Shown: piece after piece, positions 1 to 9,433 of the stretch
Numbering within the stretch: position 1 is the first letter of the stretch
Layout: each line of letters begins with the position of its first letter
Virus record (IMG/VR): IMGVR_UViG_3300032050_009006
Span: 1 to 47,009 of that record
DNA from: a virus
Length of the DNA stretch: 47,009 nt
Direction: 5' to 3' (one strand)
The notes under the pieces: generated by a model
Database searches by the model: none
The model's input: the letters and a program-made list of their open reading frames with translations, nothing else
What the model was told of the DNA's origin: nothing
Program-made: the position numbers and the translations under genes

Positions 1-861
1 GAACATCTGGTACTTCAGGAATAAGTGGTTCATCAGGTTCGGCAGGTTCATCGGCAACTTCAGGAACAAATGGTTCTTCAGGAACATCAGGAGTTGCGGG
101 AACATCAGGAGCTTCAAGAACATCAGGGACATCAGGAACAAACGGTTCATCAGGAACTAGTGGTACTTCTGGTACTGATGGAACATCAGGAGCTTCAAGA
201 ACATCAGGAACTAGCGGTACATCGGGTACATCAGGTTCAAGCGGAACTAGCGGAACTTCAGGTTCAGCAGGTTCTTCAGCAACTTCAGGTACATCAGGAA
301 CTAGCGGAACAAGTGGTTCTTCAGGTTCAGCAGGTTCATCTGCAACTTCAGGAACATCTGGTACTTCAGGAATAAGTGGTTCATCAGGTTCGGCAGGTTC
401 ATCGGCAACTTCAGGAACAAATGGTTCTTCAGGAACATCAGGAGTTGCGGGAACATCAGGAGCTTCAAGAACATCAGGAACATCAGGAACAAATGGTTCA
501 TCAGGAACTAGTGGTACTTCTGGTACTGATGGAACATCAGGAGCTTCAAGAACATCAGGAACTAGCGGTACATCAGGTACATCAGGTTCAAGTGGAACTT
601 CAGGAACATCAGGTTCAGCAGGTTCGGCGGGTTCTTCAGCAACTTCAGGTACATCAGGAACTAGCGGAACAAGTGGTTCTTCAGGTTCAGCAGGTTCATC
701 AGCGACTTCAGGTTCTTCAGGAACATCAGGTGCGTCAGGAACATCAGGTTCAGCAGGTTCATCAGCGACTTCAGGTTCTTCAGGAACATCAGGAGCGTCA
801 GGAACATCAGGTTCAGCAGGTTCTTCAGCAACTTCAGGAACATCTGGTACTTCAGGAATAA
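1..861 (+). repeat. Long-period direct repeats in the fibre shaft (351 and 486 bp)
   Basis: The block beginning GAACATCTGGTACTTCAGGA occurs at 1, 352 and 838, giving periods of 351 and 486 bp. Both are multiples of 9, so the Gly-X-Y phase is kept. Copies are nearly identical for well over 100 bp, and the same elements ([16 protein letters not shown]-type turns) recur again near 900-1080 and 1440-1600. This looks like recent in-frame duplication within the shaft. Confidence 0.85.
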
Positions 862-3050
862 GTGGTTCGTCAGGTTCGGCAGGTTCTTCAGCAACTTCAG
901 GAACAAACGGTTCTTCAGGAACATCGGGAGTTGCGGGAACATCAGGAGCTTCAAGAACATCAGGAACATCAGGAACAAACGGTTCGTCTGGTACAAGTGG
1001 TACATCAGGTGTTGATGGAACATCAGGAGCTTCAAGAACATCAGGAACTAGCGGTACATCAGGTACAAGTGGTTCTTCAGGTTCAGCAGGTTCATCAGCA
1101 ACTTCAGGTACAAGTGGAACATCAGGAGTATCAGGAGCATCGGGAACATCAGGTTCAGCAGGTTCATCGGCAACTTCAGGTTCAACAGGAACAAGTGGTT
1201 CTTCAGGAGCATCAGGAAATGCTGGTACATCAGGAGCGTCAGCAACATCAGGTTCAAGTGGAACATCGGGAACTTCAGGTTCATCAGGAGCGTCAGGAGC
1301 ATCGGCAACATCAGGAACAAGTGGAACTTCAGGTACATCAGGTTCCGCAGGAGCGTCAGGAGCATCGGCAACATCAGGAACATCAGGTACAAGTGGTACT
1401 TCAGGTTCAGCGGGTTCTTCAGCGACATCAGGAACAAATGGTTCTTCAGGAACATCAGGAGTCGCGGGAACATCAGGAGCTTCAAGAACATCAGGAACAT
1501 CAGGAACAAACGGCTCATCTGGTACAAGTGGTACATCAGGTGTTGATGGAACATCAGGAGCTTCAAGAACATCAGGAACTAGTGGTACATCAGGTACAAG
1601 TGGTTCATCAGGAGCGTCAGGAGCATCGGCAACATCAGGAACAAGTGGAACTTCAGGTACATCAGGTTCCGCAGGAGCGTCAGGAGCATCGGCAACATCA
1701 GGAACAAGTGGAACTTCAGGTACATCAGGTTCCGCAGGAGCGTCAGGAGCATCTCAAACTTCAGGAACAAGTGGAACTTCAGGTACGTCAGGAGCATCAG
1801 GAAACGCTGGAACATCAGGAGCATCTGCAACTTCAGGAACTAGCGGTACATCAGGAACATCAGGTTCAAGTGGTACTTCAGGTATATCAGGAGCTGCGGG
1901 AGCGTCAGGACAATCGGCAACATCAGGTACCTCAGGTACATCAGGAACTGCTGGTTCATCAGGAGCGTCAGGAGCATCAGCAACATCAGGTACTTCAGGT
2001 ACAAGTGGTACGTCAGGAGCATCAGGAAACGCTGGAACATCAGGAGCATCTGCAACTTCAGGTTCATCAGGAACTTCAGGAACTGCAGGTTCATCAGGAG
2101 CGTCAGGAGCATCAGCAACTTCAGGTTCAAGCGGTACATCAGGAACTGCAGGTTCATCAGGAGCATCAAGAACTGCAGGTTCATCGGCAACTTCAGGTTC
2201 ATCAGGAACTTCAGGAACTGCAGGTTCATCAGGAGCTGCGGGAGCTTCAGGAGCGTCAGCAACTTCAGGTACAAGTGGAACATCAGGTTCAGCGGGTTCA
2301 TCAGGAAATGCGGGTACATCAGGGGCATCAAGAACTTCAGGAAGTTCAGGAACTTCAGGAACTAGCGGTACTTCAGGTACAACAGGTTCTTCAGGATTAA
2401 GTGGTCCAAGTGGTACTTCAGGTATTAGCGGTGGTTCATTCACATGTAATAACGTATCTGATTTGTATATCGTATACGCAGTGAATGGTTCACAAATACA
2501 ATCATCTTGTTGTCTATTCATTAAAGGTTCGGATTCGTTTGTCCACAACTGCGCGGGTTACAGGTCAGGAGTTTCAGGTTCGGCAGGAGCACCATCATTC
2601 TCATGGACGGCAAATACAAACACAGGTATATTCAACAGTGGAACTTCATATCTTGGATACTCATTGAACGGAACTGAAATGTTCAGAATGACAAACAATG
2701 GTGGATATGGTGATTTCCACGCAACTGCGAACATTATTGGATATTCAACAACACCATCAGATGAAAGATTAAAAGATAATGTTAAAACTCTTGAAAACAG
2801 TTTAGGTATTATTGAAAAATTAAGACCTGTGTCATATACTTGGAAAGATGTTATGAGAAGAGGAAATGACTTTGGATTAATTGCTCAAGAAGTTGAAAAA
2901 ATAATACCTGAAATCGTTACAAATACAACATTACTTCAAACAGGTGATGAGGAGTTATATAAAACAGTGTCATACGAAAGATTGGTACCATTCCTAATCC
3001 AATCAATTCAAGAATTGAACAATAAAATTAAAGAATTAGAAAAGAAATAA
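1..3050 (+). CDS. Collagen-like tail fibre with C-terminal S74 chaperone (5' end missing)
   Basis: The reading frame is open from the first base, so the N-terminus lies upstream; 1015 residues are visible. Residues 1 to about 805 are Gly-X-Y triplets made almost only of Thr, Ser and Ala (GTSGSSGTS style) with almost no proline, a low-complexity collagen-like shaft. After a short linker comes a fibre-like segment. The last ~100 residues match the peptidase S74 intramolecular chaperone: SDERLK with Ser near residue 919, then [17 protein letters not shown] and a C-terminal helix [15 protein letters not shown]. In this family the domain trimerises the fibre and cuts itself off just before the conserved Ser. 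The role is receptor binding or a long side fibre. No Met start is needed inside the repeats; TTG at 2463 is internal. The dense Ser/Thr makes this a candidate substrate for the glycosyltransferases downstream (inference). Confidence 0.9.
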   Translation, partial: TSGTSGISGSSGSAGSSATSGTNGSSGTSGVAGTSGASRTSGTSGTNGSSGTSGTSGTDGTSGASRTSGTSGTSGTSGSSGTSGTSGSAGSSATSGTSGTSGTSGSSGSAGSSATSGTSGTSGISGSSGSAGSSATSGTNGSSGTSGVAGTSGASRTSGTSGTNGSSGTSGTSGTDGTSGASRTSGTSGTSGTSGSSGTSGTSGSAGSAGSSATSGTSGTSGTSGSSGSAGSSATSGSSGTSGASGTSGSAGSSATSGSSGTSGASGTSGSAGSSATSGTSGTSGISGSSGSAGSSATSGTNGSSGTSGVAGTSGASRTSGTSGTNGSSGTSGTSGVDGTSGASRTSGTSGTSGTSGSSGSAGSSATSGTSGTSGVSGASGTSGSAGSSATSGSTGTSGSSGASGNAGTSGASATSGSSGTSGTSGSSGASGASATSGTSGTSGTSGSAGASGASATSGTSGTSGTSGSAGSSATSGTNGSSGTSGVAGTSGASRTSGTSGTNGSSGTSGTSGVDGTSGASRTSGTSGTSGTSGSSGASGASATSGTSGTSGTSGSAGASGASATSGTSGTSGTSGSAGASGASQTSGTSGTSGTSGASGNAGTSGASATSGTSGTSGTSGSSGTSGISGAAGASGQSATSGTSGTSGTAGSSGASGASATSGTSGTSGTSGASGNAGTSGASATSGSSGTSGTAGSSGASGASATSGSSGTSGTAGSSGASRTAGSSATSGSSGTSGTAGSSGAAGASGASATSGTSGTSGSAGSSGNAGTSGASRTSGSSGTSGTSGTSGTTGSSGLSGPSGTSGISGGSFTCNNVSDLYIVYAVNGSQIQSSCCLFIKGSDSFVHNCAGYRSGVSGSAGAPSFSWTANTNTGIFNSGTSYLGYSLNGTEMFRMTNNGGYGDFHATANIIGYSTTPSDERLKDNVKTLENSLGIIEKLRPVSYTWKDVMRRGNDFGLIAQEVEKIIPEIVTNTTLLQTGDEELYKTVSYERLVPFLIQSIQELNNKIKELEKK
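1611..1799 (+). repeat. 63-bp tandem repeat in the fibre shaft
   Basis: Units starting GGAGCGTCAGGAGCATC begin at 1611, 1674 and 1737, exactly 63 bp (21 codons, seven Gly-X-Y triplets) apart. The first two are almost identical and the third diverges (CTCAAAC in place of CGGCAAC). A further copy lies near 1287-1370. Confidence 0.85.
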
Positions 3051-3051
3051 A

Positions 3052-3363
3052 ATGGCTATAAAAGTAACAACACAAATAGGAACCAGTGGTGGAATCACCA
3101 CTGAAGCCTATGTAAGAATAGGTACTTATTTAATTGATAAATCCAACAATGCTGTTAGATTTGGGTTAGAAATTTATAACTCAGAAGTAGATAAAAACAA
3201 TAAAGACAATATTGTGACAAATAAACAAATTGGTAATTATGTATATAAAAAGGTTAGTAGTTTTACTTCATTTGAAACTACTGATATCTTTTCAGCGGGG
3301 TATTCTGAATTAAGAACTCATTTGCAAAGTATTTACGGACCATCATCAACAGTTGATTGTTAA
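3052..3363 (+). CDS. Small protein of unknown function, probably structural
   Basis: 103 residues; the ATG lies one base after the fibre stop codon, so it is probably co-transcribed and translationally coupled. I do not recognise the family. The sequence is polar, without signal peptide or membrane segment, starts MAIKVTTQIGTSGG and ends in Cys. Its position between a tail fibre gene and another likely virion gene suggests a fibre accessory, chaperone or small adhesin role, which is inference from context only. Confidence 0.7.
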   Translation: MAIKVTTQIGTSGGITTEAYVRIGTYLIDKSNNAVRFGLEIYNSEVDKNNKDNIVTNKQIGNYVYKKVSSFTSFETTDIFSAGYSELRTHLQSIYGPSSTVDC

Positions 3364-3369
3364 TAGAAT

Positions 3370-3984
3370 ATGGCAACACCACCAGGACCAGCATCACCCG
3401 GTAATCCTATTAGTTATGATAATATTAGGGCTGAGGTTAACTTTACGCCTAATATTGATATTGGATTGTATGATTTTGCAACATACATATATGATGATGG
3501 TTTTATTAATGACTATACATTTTATCCAGCATTTTATCCTTTACCATCAAGTCCTGCTGGAGGTGCAGTAACACAAAACGCATCTATATCAATGTTTTAT
3601 GATATAGATTCTGAGAGTTATTATGACATTCAATTCCAATCAGGAACACCTAGTTGGGTATCAACTATTGATGTGACAATTAATGATGCAACTGTTTTGG
3701 CTAGCGGTTCAAATAGTGGACCAAACGCTGATACACAAACACAAATTAATGCAATGATTCGAGGGGGGACCGCTGGTAACCAACCCCATTGGTATCAAAT
3801 AGATTTACAGGTTAATTTAAATGCTGGTGCACCACCATTTACACCAGCGGTAAATGTTGATTATGACACTGGTGCTGGTTTCACCGCTTTTCCTGGTTCA
3901 CCAACTACATTTCCGGGTCTATTAACTACCGGAGCAATTATTAATGTTGCAAATGGTGGGACTGTTTACATTAGAGTTTCATAA
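3370..3984 (+). CDS. Putative virion-associated protein, unknown function
   Basis: 204 residues beginning MATPPGPASPGNPISYDN. Rich in Tyr, Asp, Asn, Thr and Gly with alternating hydrophobic residues, as in beta-rich phage structural proteins; no signal peptide or transmembrane segment. It follows the preceding gene by six bases and is the last gene of the fibre group. The C-terminal half, with repeated NVDYDTG- and GTVYIRVS-like strands, looks like a beta-sandwich. I recognise no named family. Upstream in-frame alternatives are not convincing, and the ATG is A/T-flanked like its neighbours. Confidence 0.7.
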   Translation: MATPPGPASPGNPISYDNIRAEVNFTPNIDIGLYDFATYIYDDGFINDYTFYPAFYPLPSSPAGGAVTQNASISMFYDIDSESYYDIQFQSGTPSWVSTIDVTINDATVLASGSNSGPNADTQTQINAMIRGGTAGNQPHWYQIDLQVNLNAGAPPFTPAVNVDYDTGAGFTAFPGSPTTFPGLLTTGAIINVANGGTVYIRVS

Positions 3985-4033
3985 TTTTAATTTGCAAGTT
4001 TACTTAATAGATTTTATTTAATATACTTTATTT

Positions 4034-4633
4034 ATGTCAAGTAAAATACCGATATTTCCATACCCACCAACAATTGATATAGGTAAGCACGCAAATGTTG
4101 ATGACCAATTTTCACAACCTGAAATTGATGAATTAATTAATATAATTAATTCTTTAGAGTATGAAGAAGGAAGAATTGTAAATGAAAATTTTGTTGGTGA
4201 GGTTAACAAAGATGTTAGAAAAAGTAATGTTAAATGGATATACCCAACAAATGAAACTATGTGGTTATTTACCAAATTAATGAAAATCATCCAATCAGTT
4301 AATGGTCAACTTTGGAATTTTGAATTAATTATGGCGAGAGAACCTATTCAATACACTGAATATGAAGACGATGGTGAATATGGTTGGCACATAGATACAG
4401 GACATGGTCCTAGTGCTCAAAGAAAAGTGTCTATGTCGGTACTGTTAACAAATCCTGACGAATATGAAGGTGGTGATTTGGAACTATGGCCTGGTGGTGA
4501 GATTAAAACAGTGGAAAGAAAACAATATAGTATGACAATATTCCCAAGTTGTATTATGCATAGGGTTACACCCGTAACAAAAGGTATTAGAAAAAGTTTG
4601 GTATTTTGGGTAGGTGGAACACCTTACAGATAA
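4034..4633 (+). CDS. 2-oxoglutarate/Fe(II)-dependent oxygenase, prolyl-4-hydroxylase-like
   Basis: 199 residues. The double-stranded beta-helix core carries the iron triad HxD...H: His119 and Asp121 in GWHIDTG, and His176 in IMHRVTP. Arg186 in GIRKSLVFW is placed to bind the 2-oxoglutarate carboxylate. EYEGGDLELW is typical of the P4H/PKHD branch. Members hydroxylate proline, other residues or small molecules using O2 and 2-oxoglutarate, and are common in large T4-like phages. The substrate cannot be read from sequence. The window also encodes a relative of the Skp1 hydroxyproline GlcNAc-transferase (28228-29493) and proteins rich in Thr-Pro, so a prolyl substrate is plausible (inference). 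The gene ends convergent with, and overlapping by 10 bp, the minus-strand block. Confidence 0.88.
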   Translation: MSSKIPIFPYPPTIDIGKHANVDDQFSQPEIDELINIINSLEYEEGRIVNENFVGEVNKDVRKSNVKWIYPTNETMWLFTKLMKIIQSVNGQLWNFELIMAREPIQYTEYEDDGEYGWHIDTGHGPSAQRKVSMSVLLTNPDEYEGGDLELWPGGEIKTVERKQYSMTIFPSCIMHRVTPVTKGIRKSLVFWVGGTPYR

Positions 4634-4650
4634 TCACTGTAAGATTTTTC
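4623..4650 (+). terminator. Rho-independent terminator overlapping two stop codons
   Basis: Perfect 7-bp stem CTTACAG (4623-4629) and CTGTAAG (4637-4643), loop ATAATCA, then ATTTTTC. The T-run is on the plus strand only, so it should stop transcription from the oxygenase gene. The hairpin contains the stop codons of both convergent genes. Confidence 0.6.
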
Positions 4651-5004
4651 TTCAATAAATCCTGAAGAAAACTTCAAATTAATTTCTTTTTTAATTTTAG
4701 CACGAACATCATTAGTATAGTAAACTGAACGAGCAAGACTAACAAATTCTTCATCAAATTCTTTTTGTCTTTCTTTGTCCCTAATATCATCTTCAATAAC
4801 CCAAAGGTCTTTATTAACTGACAATAATTCTAAATACTCAGGTGATAAAGTTGAAATACCCAAATCATTTTCAACCACAGATAAAAGATACTCATACTCT
4901 TTTATGATGTTATCTAATTTATTTGGGTCGGTAATATTTTCCTTTTTAATTTGAAGAATTGTTAATTTGTCAACAATTTCTCCATGTGATACTTCTATAT
5001 TCAT
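4624..5004 (-). CDS. DUF6165 family protein
   Basis: 126 residues. The opening IEVSHGEIVDKLTILQIK, the central LW-IEDDIR and the ending FIEEKSYSDY match my memory of the DUF6165 family, small alpha-helical proteins often found beside glycosyltransferases (including GT9 enzymes) in surface polysaccharide loci. The biochemical function is not known to me. It is the last gene of the 16-gene minus-strand unit and its start overlaps the end of the upstream GT4-GT9 gene by 4 bp (ATGA type), so the two are probably translated together. Mostly charged helices, no membrane segment. Confidence 0.75.
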   Translation of the reverse strand: MNIEVSHGEIVDKLTILQIKKENITDPNKLDNIIKEYEYLLSVVENDLGISTLSPEYLELLSVNKDLWVIEDDIRDKERQKEFDEEFVSLARSVYYTNDVRAKIKKEINLKFSSGFIEEKSYSDYL

Positions 5005-7106
5005 AATAAATTTTGTATTTGTGATATAACCATATCTGCGGTTATAGATTTATGACATTCAAATTGTCTTTCAGTATCTTTATGTTCAGGACACCAATTC
5101 CAATCTCCTTTATTAAATAAGAACATGGGATTATTCCAACAACCATTACATACTGACATATTTATAATCCTTGTACAATTTGAAGTAAATTCATGGTCAG
5201 GTTCTGTAAAATTAGAAATCATCACAACGTGTTTACCTAAAGCCCAACTTAACCAAGATAATCCACTTGAAAGACCGACAACAAATTGACTGTGATAAAT
5301 TACATTCATTGTATTATCAATTGAGTCATCTTCTAATGAATCGGCACCTTCGTATTTATCACCATTTTGTGAGATATTAATTACTTTATATCCTAATGAT
5401 TTAAAATGTCTAATTAAATCAACCCATCCTGTTGGATTGTTCCAATATTTACAACCAGCGGTTGAGTTGGTTGCAATACAAATATACTTTTCAGGGTAAG
5501 GTTTTTCTTTTGGTATAAAATCAATATTTGTTTTAATTTCTTTAAATTCTAACCCAAGAATATTACTAGCGGTTTGTTGTAATGGTATTGTATTAGGTAA
5601 TGTAGGTTCTAAATCACGATTATAAAACCAACCCAACTTATACATTGCGTATATGTTTTTAACTTCAATACCTGGCGTAACAAACTCAATTTCAGGGTAT
5701 GATTTTTCAAATAAAAAATTCTTGAAAGTTGAACAAATCACATGACATTTATGTTTTTTTCTAAACTCATCAACATATGGTACCCAAGCAATTGAATCAC
5801 CTAACGAACTTGAATCAATTGCAATATAAACTCTCATACCTTCAAAAGGAAACTTACGGTTAAGTATTGTTCCTGATGAATTAGAAACTCTGATTCTCCA
5901 ATCTTTATGAAATTTCTTATTTGATTTTGTCCACATATTACTTCTTATTTTTGAAGTATATGTTAGTGTGTTATCATCTTCAAAAAAATCTACGGTATAT
6001 TCATCGTCAAGATTACTTTGAACATCAACAGTTGGACCATCAACAAAATGTACATTTATTGCCAATTTTTCATTTAACATTGGTTTTAAATCTTTTGTTT
6101 CGTTAAACGCTTTAATAAATAAATTTTTGGTAATATCAGAAGTATATTCTTTTTGTATTTTAAGAACATCACCATACATGTTTAACAATCTTGTACAAAC
6201 TGTTGACCAATCATAATATTTTCTATCAATTTCGGTATTAATCATATAATGAGCATAGTTCTCAATAACTTCCAATATACCTTTTTTAACTGATTCAGTT
6301 GACCTTTCTACTTTATACAAACCTTCAATTTTGTGGTTACCATCATATGTCCCAACAACAGGTACTCTACATGAAATTGATTCCAATAATGTTAAATTTG
6401 GGTGACCAGCTTCCAATTCTGATGGGTGAAGGAATATTGAATGCTCTTCAATTATTTTTAATAATTCTTCTTCACTTGGATTGTGAGAAATTATGTTTAA
6501 TTTACCGTACTCCAATAAATCAGGATTTGCGTTGAAAAAATTCATATTGTTAGGAGGACCAACAATTGTAATATCCATGTTTAATTCTTTAGCGGCTTCA
6601 ATAGCGTATCTAAATCCTTTTCTATCTATGGTTTGGTCATCAGCATAACCATTATTTGCTATACATAATAATTTGTGTTTAAAATCTTCCTTATAAGGTA
6701 AATCAAAAAACTTGGTATCAACACCATGTGTTAAATAAAATAACTTATCAGTTTCCTCAAAGTAATCAACTAAAAATTCTGCATGTGTAAAGGATACTAT
6801 TGAACCTTTAATGGCTTCTAAATTTTGTTTATATGTATGAGAATCTTTACCATGTCTAACAACATGATGGTCATGTAATGAAAAGATGTATGGTATACCT
6901 CTTTTTTGAGCTTCAATACCTAAATTGGCAACGTGTAAATGAATGATATCTGTATTATTTACATCAACATCATTTAAGTATTTAATATCACATACGTGAC
7001 CCATTTCTTCAAATTGAAGTTTATAGTTCCATATTACTTTTTCAATTGCTCCCCAACCATTTGGAGGTATTGATATAAGACCTGGTGTTACTTGTGTTAT
7101 TTTCAT
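5001..7106 (-). CDS. GT4 glycosyltransferase fused to a TibC/BAHT-type heptosyltransferase
   Basis: 701 residues in three parts. Residues 1-330: GT-B fold GT4 with an N-terminal Gly-rich loop (PPNGWGAIEK) and the acceptor/donor motif ELEAGHPNLTLLES (Glu232, Glu242). Residues 349-428: a beta-rich linker (NVHFVDGPTVDV, YTVDFF, KDWRIRV). Residues 425-701: GT9 domain of the autotransporter O-heptosyltransferase type, with SSGLSWLSWALGK and the Cys cluster C653-x2-C656, C672, C684, the pattern that holds a ferric ion in TibC-type enzymes. It therefore probably transfers two sugars, one of them heptose, onto protein Ser/Thr or a glycan. It overlaps both neighbours by 4 bp. The donor of the GT4 half is unknown. 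Confidence 0.85.
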   Translation of the reverse strand: MKITQVTPGLISIPPNGWGAIEKVIWNYKLQFEEMGHVCDIKYLNDVDVNNTDIIHLHVANLGIEAQKRGIPYIFSLHDHHVVRHGKDSHTYKQNLEAIKGSIVSFTHAEFLVDYFEETDKLFYLTHGVDTKFFDLPYKEDFKHKLLCIANNGYADDQTIDRKGFRYAIEAAKELNMDITIVGPPNNMNFFNANPDLLEYGKLNIISHNPSEEELLKIIEEHSIFLHPSELEAGHPNLTLLESISCRVPVVGTYDGNHKIEGLYKVERSTESVKKGILEVIENYAHYMINTEIDRKYYDWSTVCTRLLNMYGDVLKIQKEYTSDITKNLFIKAFNETKDLKPMLNEKLAINVHFVDGPTVDVQSNLDDEYTVDFFEDDNTLTYTSKIRSNMWTKSNKKFHKDWRIRVSNSSGTILNRKFPFEGMRVYIAIDSSSLGDSIAWVPYVDEFRKKHKCHVICSTFKNFLFEKSYPEIEFVTPGIEVKNIYAMYKLGWFYNRDLEPTLPNTIPLQQTASNILGLEFKEIKTNIDFIPKEKPYPEKYICIATNSTAGCKYWNNPTGWVDLIRHFKSLGYKVINISQNGDKYEGADSLEDDSIDNTMNVIYHSQFVVGLSSGLSWLSWALGKHVVMISNFTEPDHEFTSNCTRIINMSVCNGCWNNPMFLFNKGDWNWCPEHKDTERQFECHKSITADMVISQIQNLL

Positions 7107-8101
7107 ATTGTTTTAATAAATTCGCTAAATGATTTTAATATTTGGTTATATTCTTTTATGTGAAAATCATTATCAAATAAAAAATTTGGGTCAACAAACC
7201 CAAAATTATCAGTATAATCTTTTTTCCAATTAAAATATAGAAAATTTTCATTAGAAAAAAACTCATCAAATGAATCAACACAATATTTTCTTTCATTATT
7301 TGTTCCTTTAATTAATTGACGTTCTTTTTCTTCATCAATTAAACCATTTTTAATTGGTGGGTTTGGGGACATAACAATCACTTTATTATTTGGATGTTTG
7401 GAAATAAAAGTCTGTAGAAATTCTTTATATTTAAATAATAACTTATTTGTTAAATGAGAAATTGAAGTATTTTTTTCTTGAGATGATTTAGGTAGACCAT
7501 ATCTAGTATCTATTTCACCTAAATAAAAGGCTATAATATCGCCATCTTCTATGGGTAATAAATCAATAAATGATTTATTATCTTTATTTAAAAATCTATG
7601 TAAACTTAGTGAGGGGTGACTATACCTTATGGGTAAATAATCATGTATTGGTTCAGGGGTGTACTCATCATTACCAAAAGTTCCCCACACATTTGAATCA
7701 CCAATAATCCATAATCGTTTATAATTCATTGGATATTGTTGTGATATGTTTCTTAATGGTAGATAGTTCTTATAAAAGAAAAACTTTTTTTCAAAAACTA
7801 AATAATCTTCTATATAACATCTTAAATGTACCCCACCTTTAAAACCCAATCTATTATGTTTCCCAAAATGACTACCAATCGTAAAATTAACAAAATAATT
7901 TGGACCATCAATACAATTTACATTAATAATTTCGGGTGAGTATGGTATATCAAAATACGGGTCTGATATCTTTACAGATATTGTTTGTTGTTGGTCATTT
8001 AACCCTAATGTTGTAAAATTAATTTTTAAAATTGCATTATTTATAGCAGTTTCAACATCAATATTATTAATATTGATTAATATTTTTTCTTGTTTTAACA
8101 T
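7103..8101 (-). CDS. SGNH/GDSL-like hydrolase with N-terminal beta domain
   Basis: 332 residues. Residues 1-115 are beta-rich, including an INVNCIDGP segment like the linker of the neighbouring GT4-GT9 protein. The rest resembles the SGNH hydrolase fold: block I at IIGDSNVWG (Ser136), a LGEIDTR block at 194-200 in the block II/III position, and DFH near 312-314 in place of the block V Asp/His. SGNH enzymes of glycan loci add or remove acyl (usually acetyl) esters. No signal peptide, so cytoplasmic. The canonical D-x-x-H spacing is not exact, so activity needs confirming. Starts overlap by 4-7 bp with both neighbours. Confidence 0.65.
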   Translation of the reverse strand: MLKQEKILININNIDVETAINNAILKINFTTLGLNDQQQTISVKISDPYFDIPYSPEIINVNCIDGPNYFVNFTIGSHFGKHNRLGFKGGVHLRCYIEDYLVFEKKFFFYKNYLPLRNISQQYPMNYKRLWIIGDSNVWGTFGNDEYTPEPIHDYLPIRYSHPSLSLHRFLNKDNKSFIDLLPIEDGDIIAFYLGEIDTRYGLPKSSQEKNTSISHLTNKLLFKYKEFLQTFISKHPNNKVIVMSPNPPIKNGLIDEEKERQLIKGTNNERKYCVDSFDEFFSNENFLYFNWKKDYTDNFGFVDPNFLFDNDFHIKEYNQILKSFSEFIKTI

Positions 8102-8667
8102 TTAATAAAACTCCCCCAAAGGACTTGTTTAAATTCATTATAAAGATATGGTCTTAATTTTAATTCGGGAAGATATCTTTCTAAATTTTTATAATGAGAT
8201 TCGGAAATTGTTGGCCAATCTAATTCGGTTTTTATTTTTTCGTACTCTTCGGGTGTTTCTTCATAGTCATGTAACATAACAACATCACCCGTTTTAAGAT
8301 ACCTTGAGAATAATTTAAATTCAGTTTCTTTATCACCACCATCACATAATAATAATGTTTTTTTTGGTTGACTAATTAATGATTTTATTTCACCAATCAC
8401 GTCAACATCAAAACAATCGGCAACTCTTAAGGTGGTATCTTTAATATTATTAACTTGTAAATAATCAGGATTATTATCGTATGATATTATTTTACATGAA
8501 TCAGATTTATTTTCTGATAACCAATATGTAAAAGCACCTGTAAAAGTACCAATCTCAATAATTTGTTCAAAGTCTTTTAATATTATTGAAAAGGCTTTAG
8601 GTATGTGTTTTGTTTGAGCGGTTCTAAATTGTTGGTCACCAATTGTAACCCATAAAAAGTTTTCCAT
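8095..8667 (-). CDS. Class I SAM-dependent methyltransferase
   Basis: 190 residues. Motif I is EIGTFTGAFTYW (residues 38-49), followed by an acidic strand end (ISYDNNP), and a later LLLCDGGDKETEF strand with VMLHDYEE. This layout is like CmcI/rhamnosyl O-methyltransferase and related small-molecule or sugar O-methyltransferases. A role in capping or decorating a phage- or host-made glycan fits the neighbours. It overlaps the SGNH gene by 7 bp and sits one base from the GT2 gene upstream. The substrate is unknown. Confidence 0.75.
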   Translation of the reverse strand: MENFLWVTIGDQQFRTAQTKHIPKAFSIILKDFEQIIEIGTFTGAFTYWLSENKSDSCKIISYDNNPDYLQVNNIKDTTLRVADCFDVDVIGEIKSLISQPKKTLLLCDGGDKETEFKLFSRYLKTGDVVMLHDYEETPEEYEKIKTELDWPTISESHYKNLERYLPELKLRPYLYNEFKQVLWGSFIKC

Positions 8668-8668
8668 T

Positions 8669-9433
8669 TTATCTTTCTGAATTGTTTAAGTTGTATGATG
8701 AATTATGAATACCTATATGATAACAAATTCTTTCCAAATGTAAAAATGATTTGTATTTTTTTGCAAACCTTAATGCGAATTCTAATTCAAATGAATCCAT
8801 ATTTCCATTAAAATTATCAATAGTTTTTAATTTTTTAATATCATGTATTGCTGGTCTAAATCCAAAGTATGGCCAATTGATTACTTTAACCCAATCACCT
8901 TCAGGTAAGTATTTCATTTCAACCTCATCTAAAAATAATGGTTCATTTAATTCGTGTTTTTCAGAATAATACCATTCCCAAAAATCACCAATTATTCTTG
9001 GTGTAAATAATTCTGGTGGGAATATCTTTTTTTCCCATGAATAGCCAACTAATGCAATATCGTCATTATTACTTAATAAATTAATACCATCTAATAATCT
9101 AAAATTTTGTTGAAATAACCAATCATCCTCTAAATGAAACACATAATCAAAATTAAATTTTTCATTGTTTGTTTTCCAAACTTTCATAATCTCCAAATGT
9201 CTTTTTCTGGTATTAAAATCTGAAGGTTGAAATGTTATTGATGTTAACATCACCTTTGGAAATAATTTCTTTAATAAAAGAAACATTTCTTTCCTTTCAA
9301 AATCTGAAGATGAATCATCATAATGAAAGATGTGTGATATCAAATCACGGTCAACACAATTATTATAGAAAGAATTTATTGTTCTTTCAAACAATGAAAA
9401 TCTTTTACACGTTGTAATGGTTAATGATATCAT
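8669..9433 (-). CDS. GT-A (GT2-like) glycosyltransferase
   Basis: 254 residues. An N-terminal GT2 signature (ISLTITTCKRF) leads to the metal- and nucleotide-sugar-binding motif HLEDDW (Glu102-Asp104), and GDWVKVINWPYFGFRP lies in the acceptor region. Short single-domain enzyme, soluble, without membrane anchor. Donor and acceptor sugar cannot be read from sequence. It overlaps the upstream two-domain GT2 gene by 4 bp. Confidence 0.8.
   Translation of the reverse strand: MISLTITTCKRFSLFERTINSFYNNCVDRDLISHIFHYDDSSSDFERKEMFLLLKKLFPKVMLTSITFQPSDFNTRKRHLEIMKVWKTNNEKFNFDYVFHLEDDWLFQQNFRLLDGINLLSNNDDIALVGYSWEKKIFPPELFTPRIIGDFWEWYYSEKHELNEPLFLDEVEMKYLPEGDWVKVINWPYFGFRPAIHDIKKLKTIDNFNGNMDSFELEFALRFAKKYKSFLHLERICYHIGIHNSSYNLNNSER

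Noticed and set aside
25-2400. Long Gln/His/Glu/Val-rich frames in frame 1 and Pro/Val or Met/Leu-rich frames on the minus strand over the fibre repeats
   Set aside because: They are alternate readings of the Gly-Ser/Thr repeats; frame 3 is open throughout and continues into a recognisable S74 domain.
1-2400. CRISPR array or VNTR of non-coding origin
   Set aside because: No spacer/repeat alternation; the periods are multiples of 9 and keep a Gly-X-Y protein frame.
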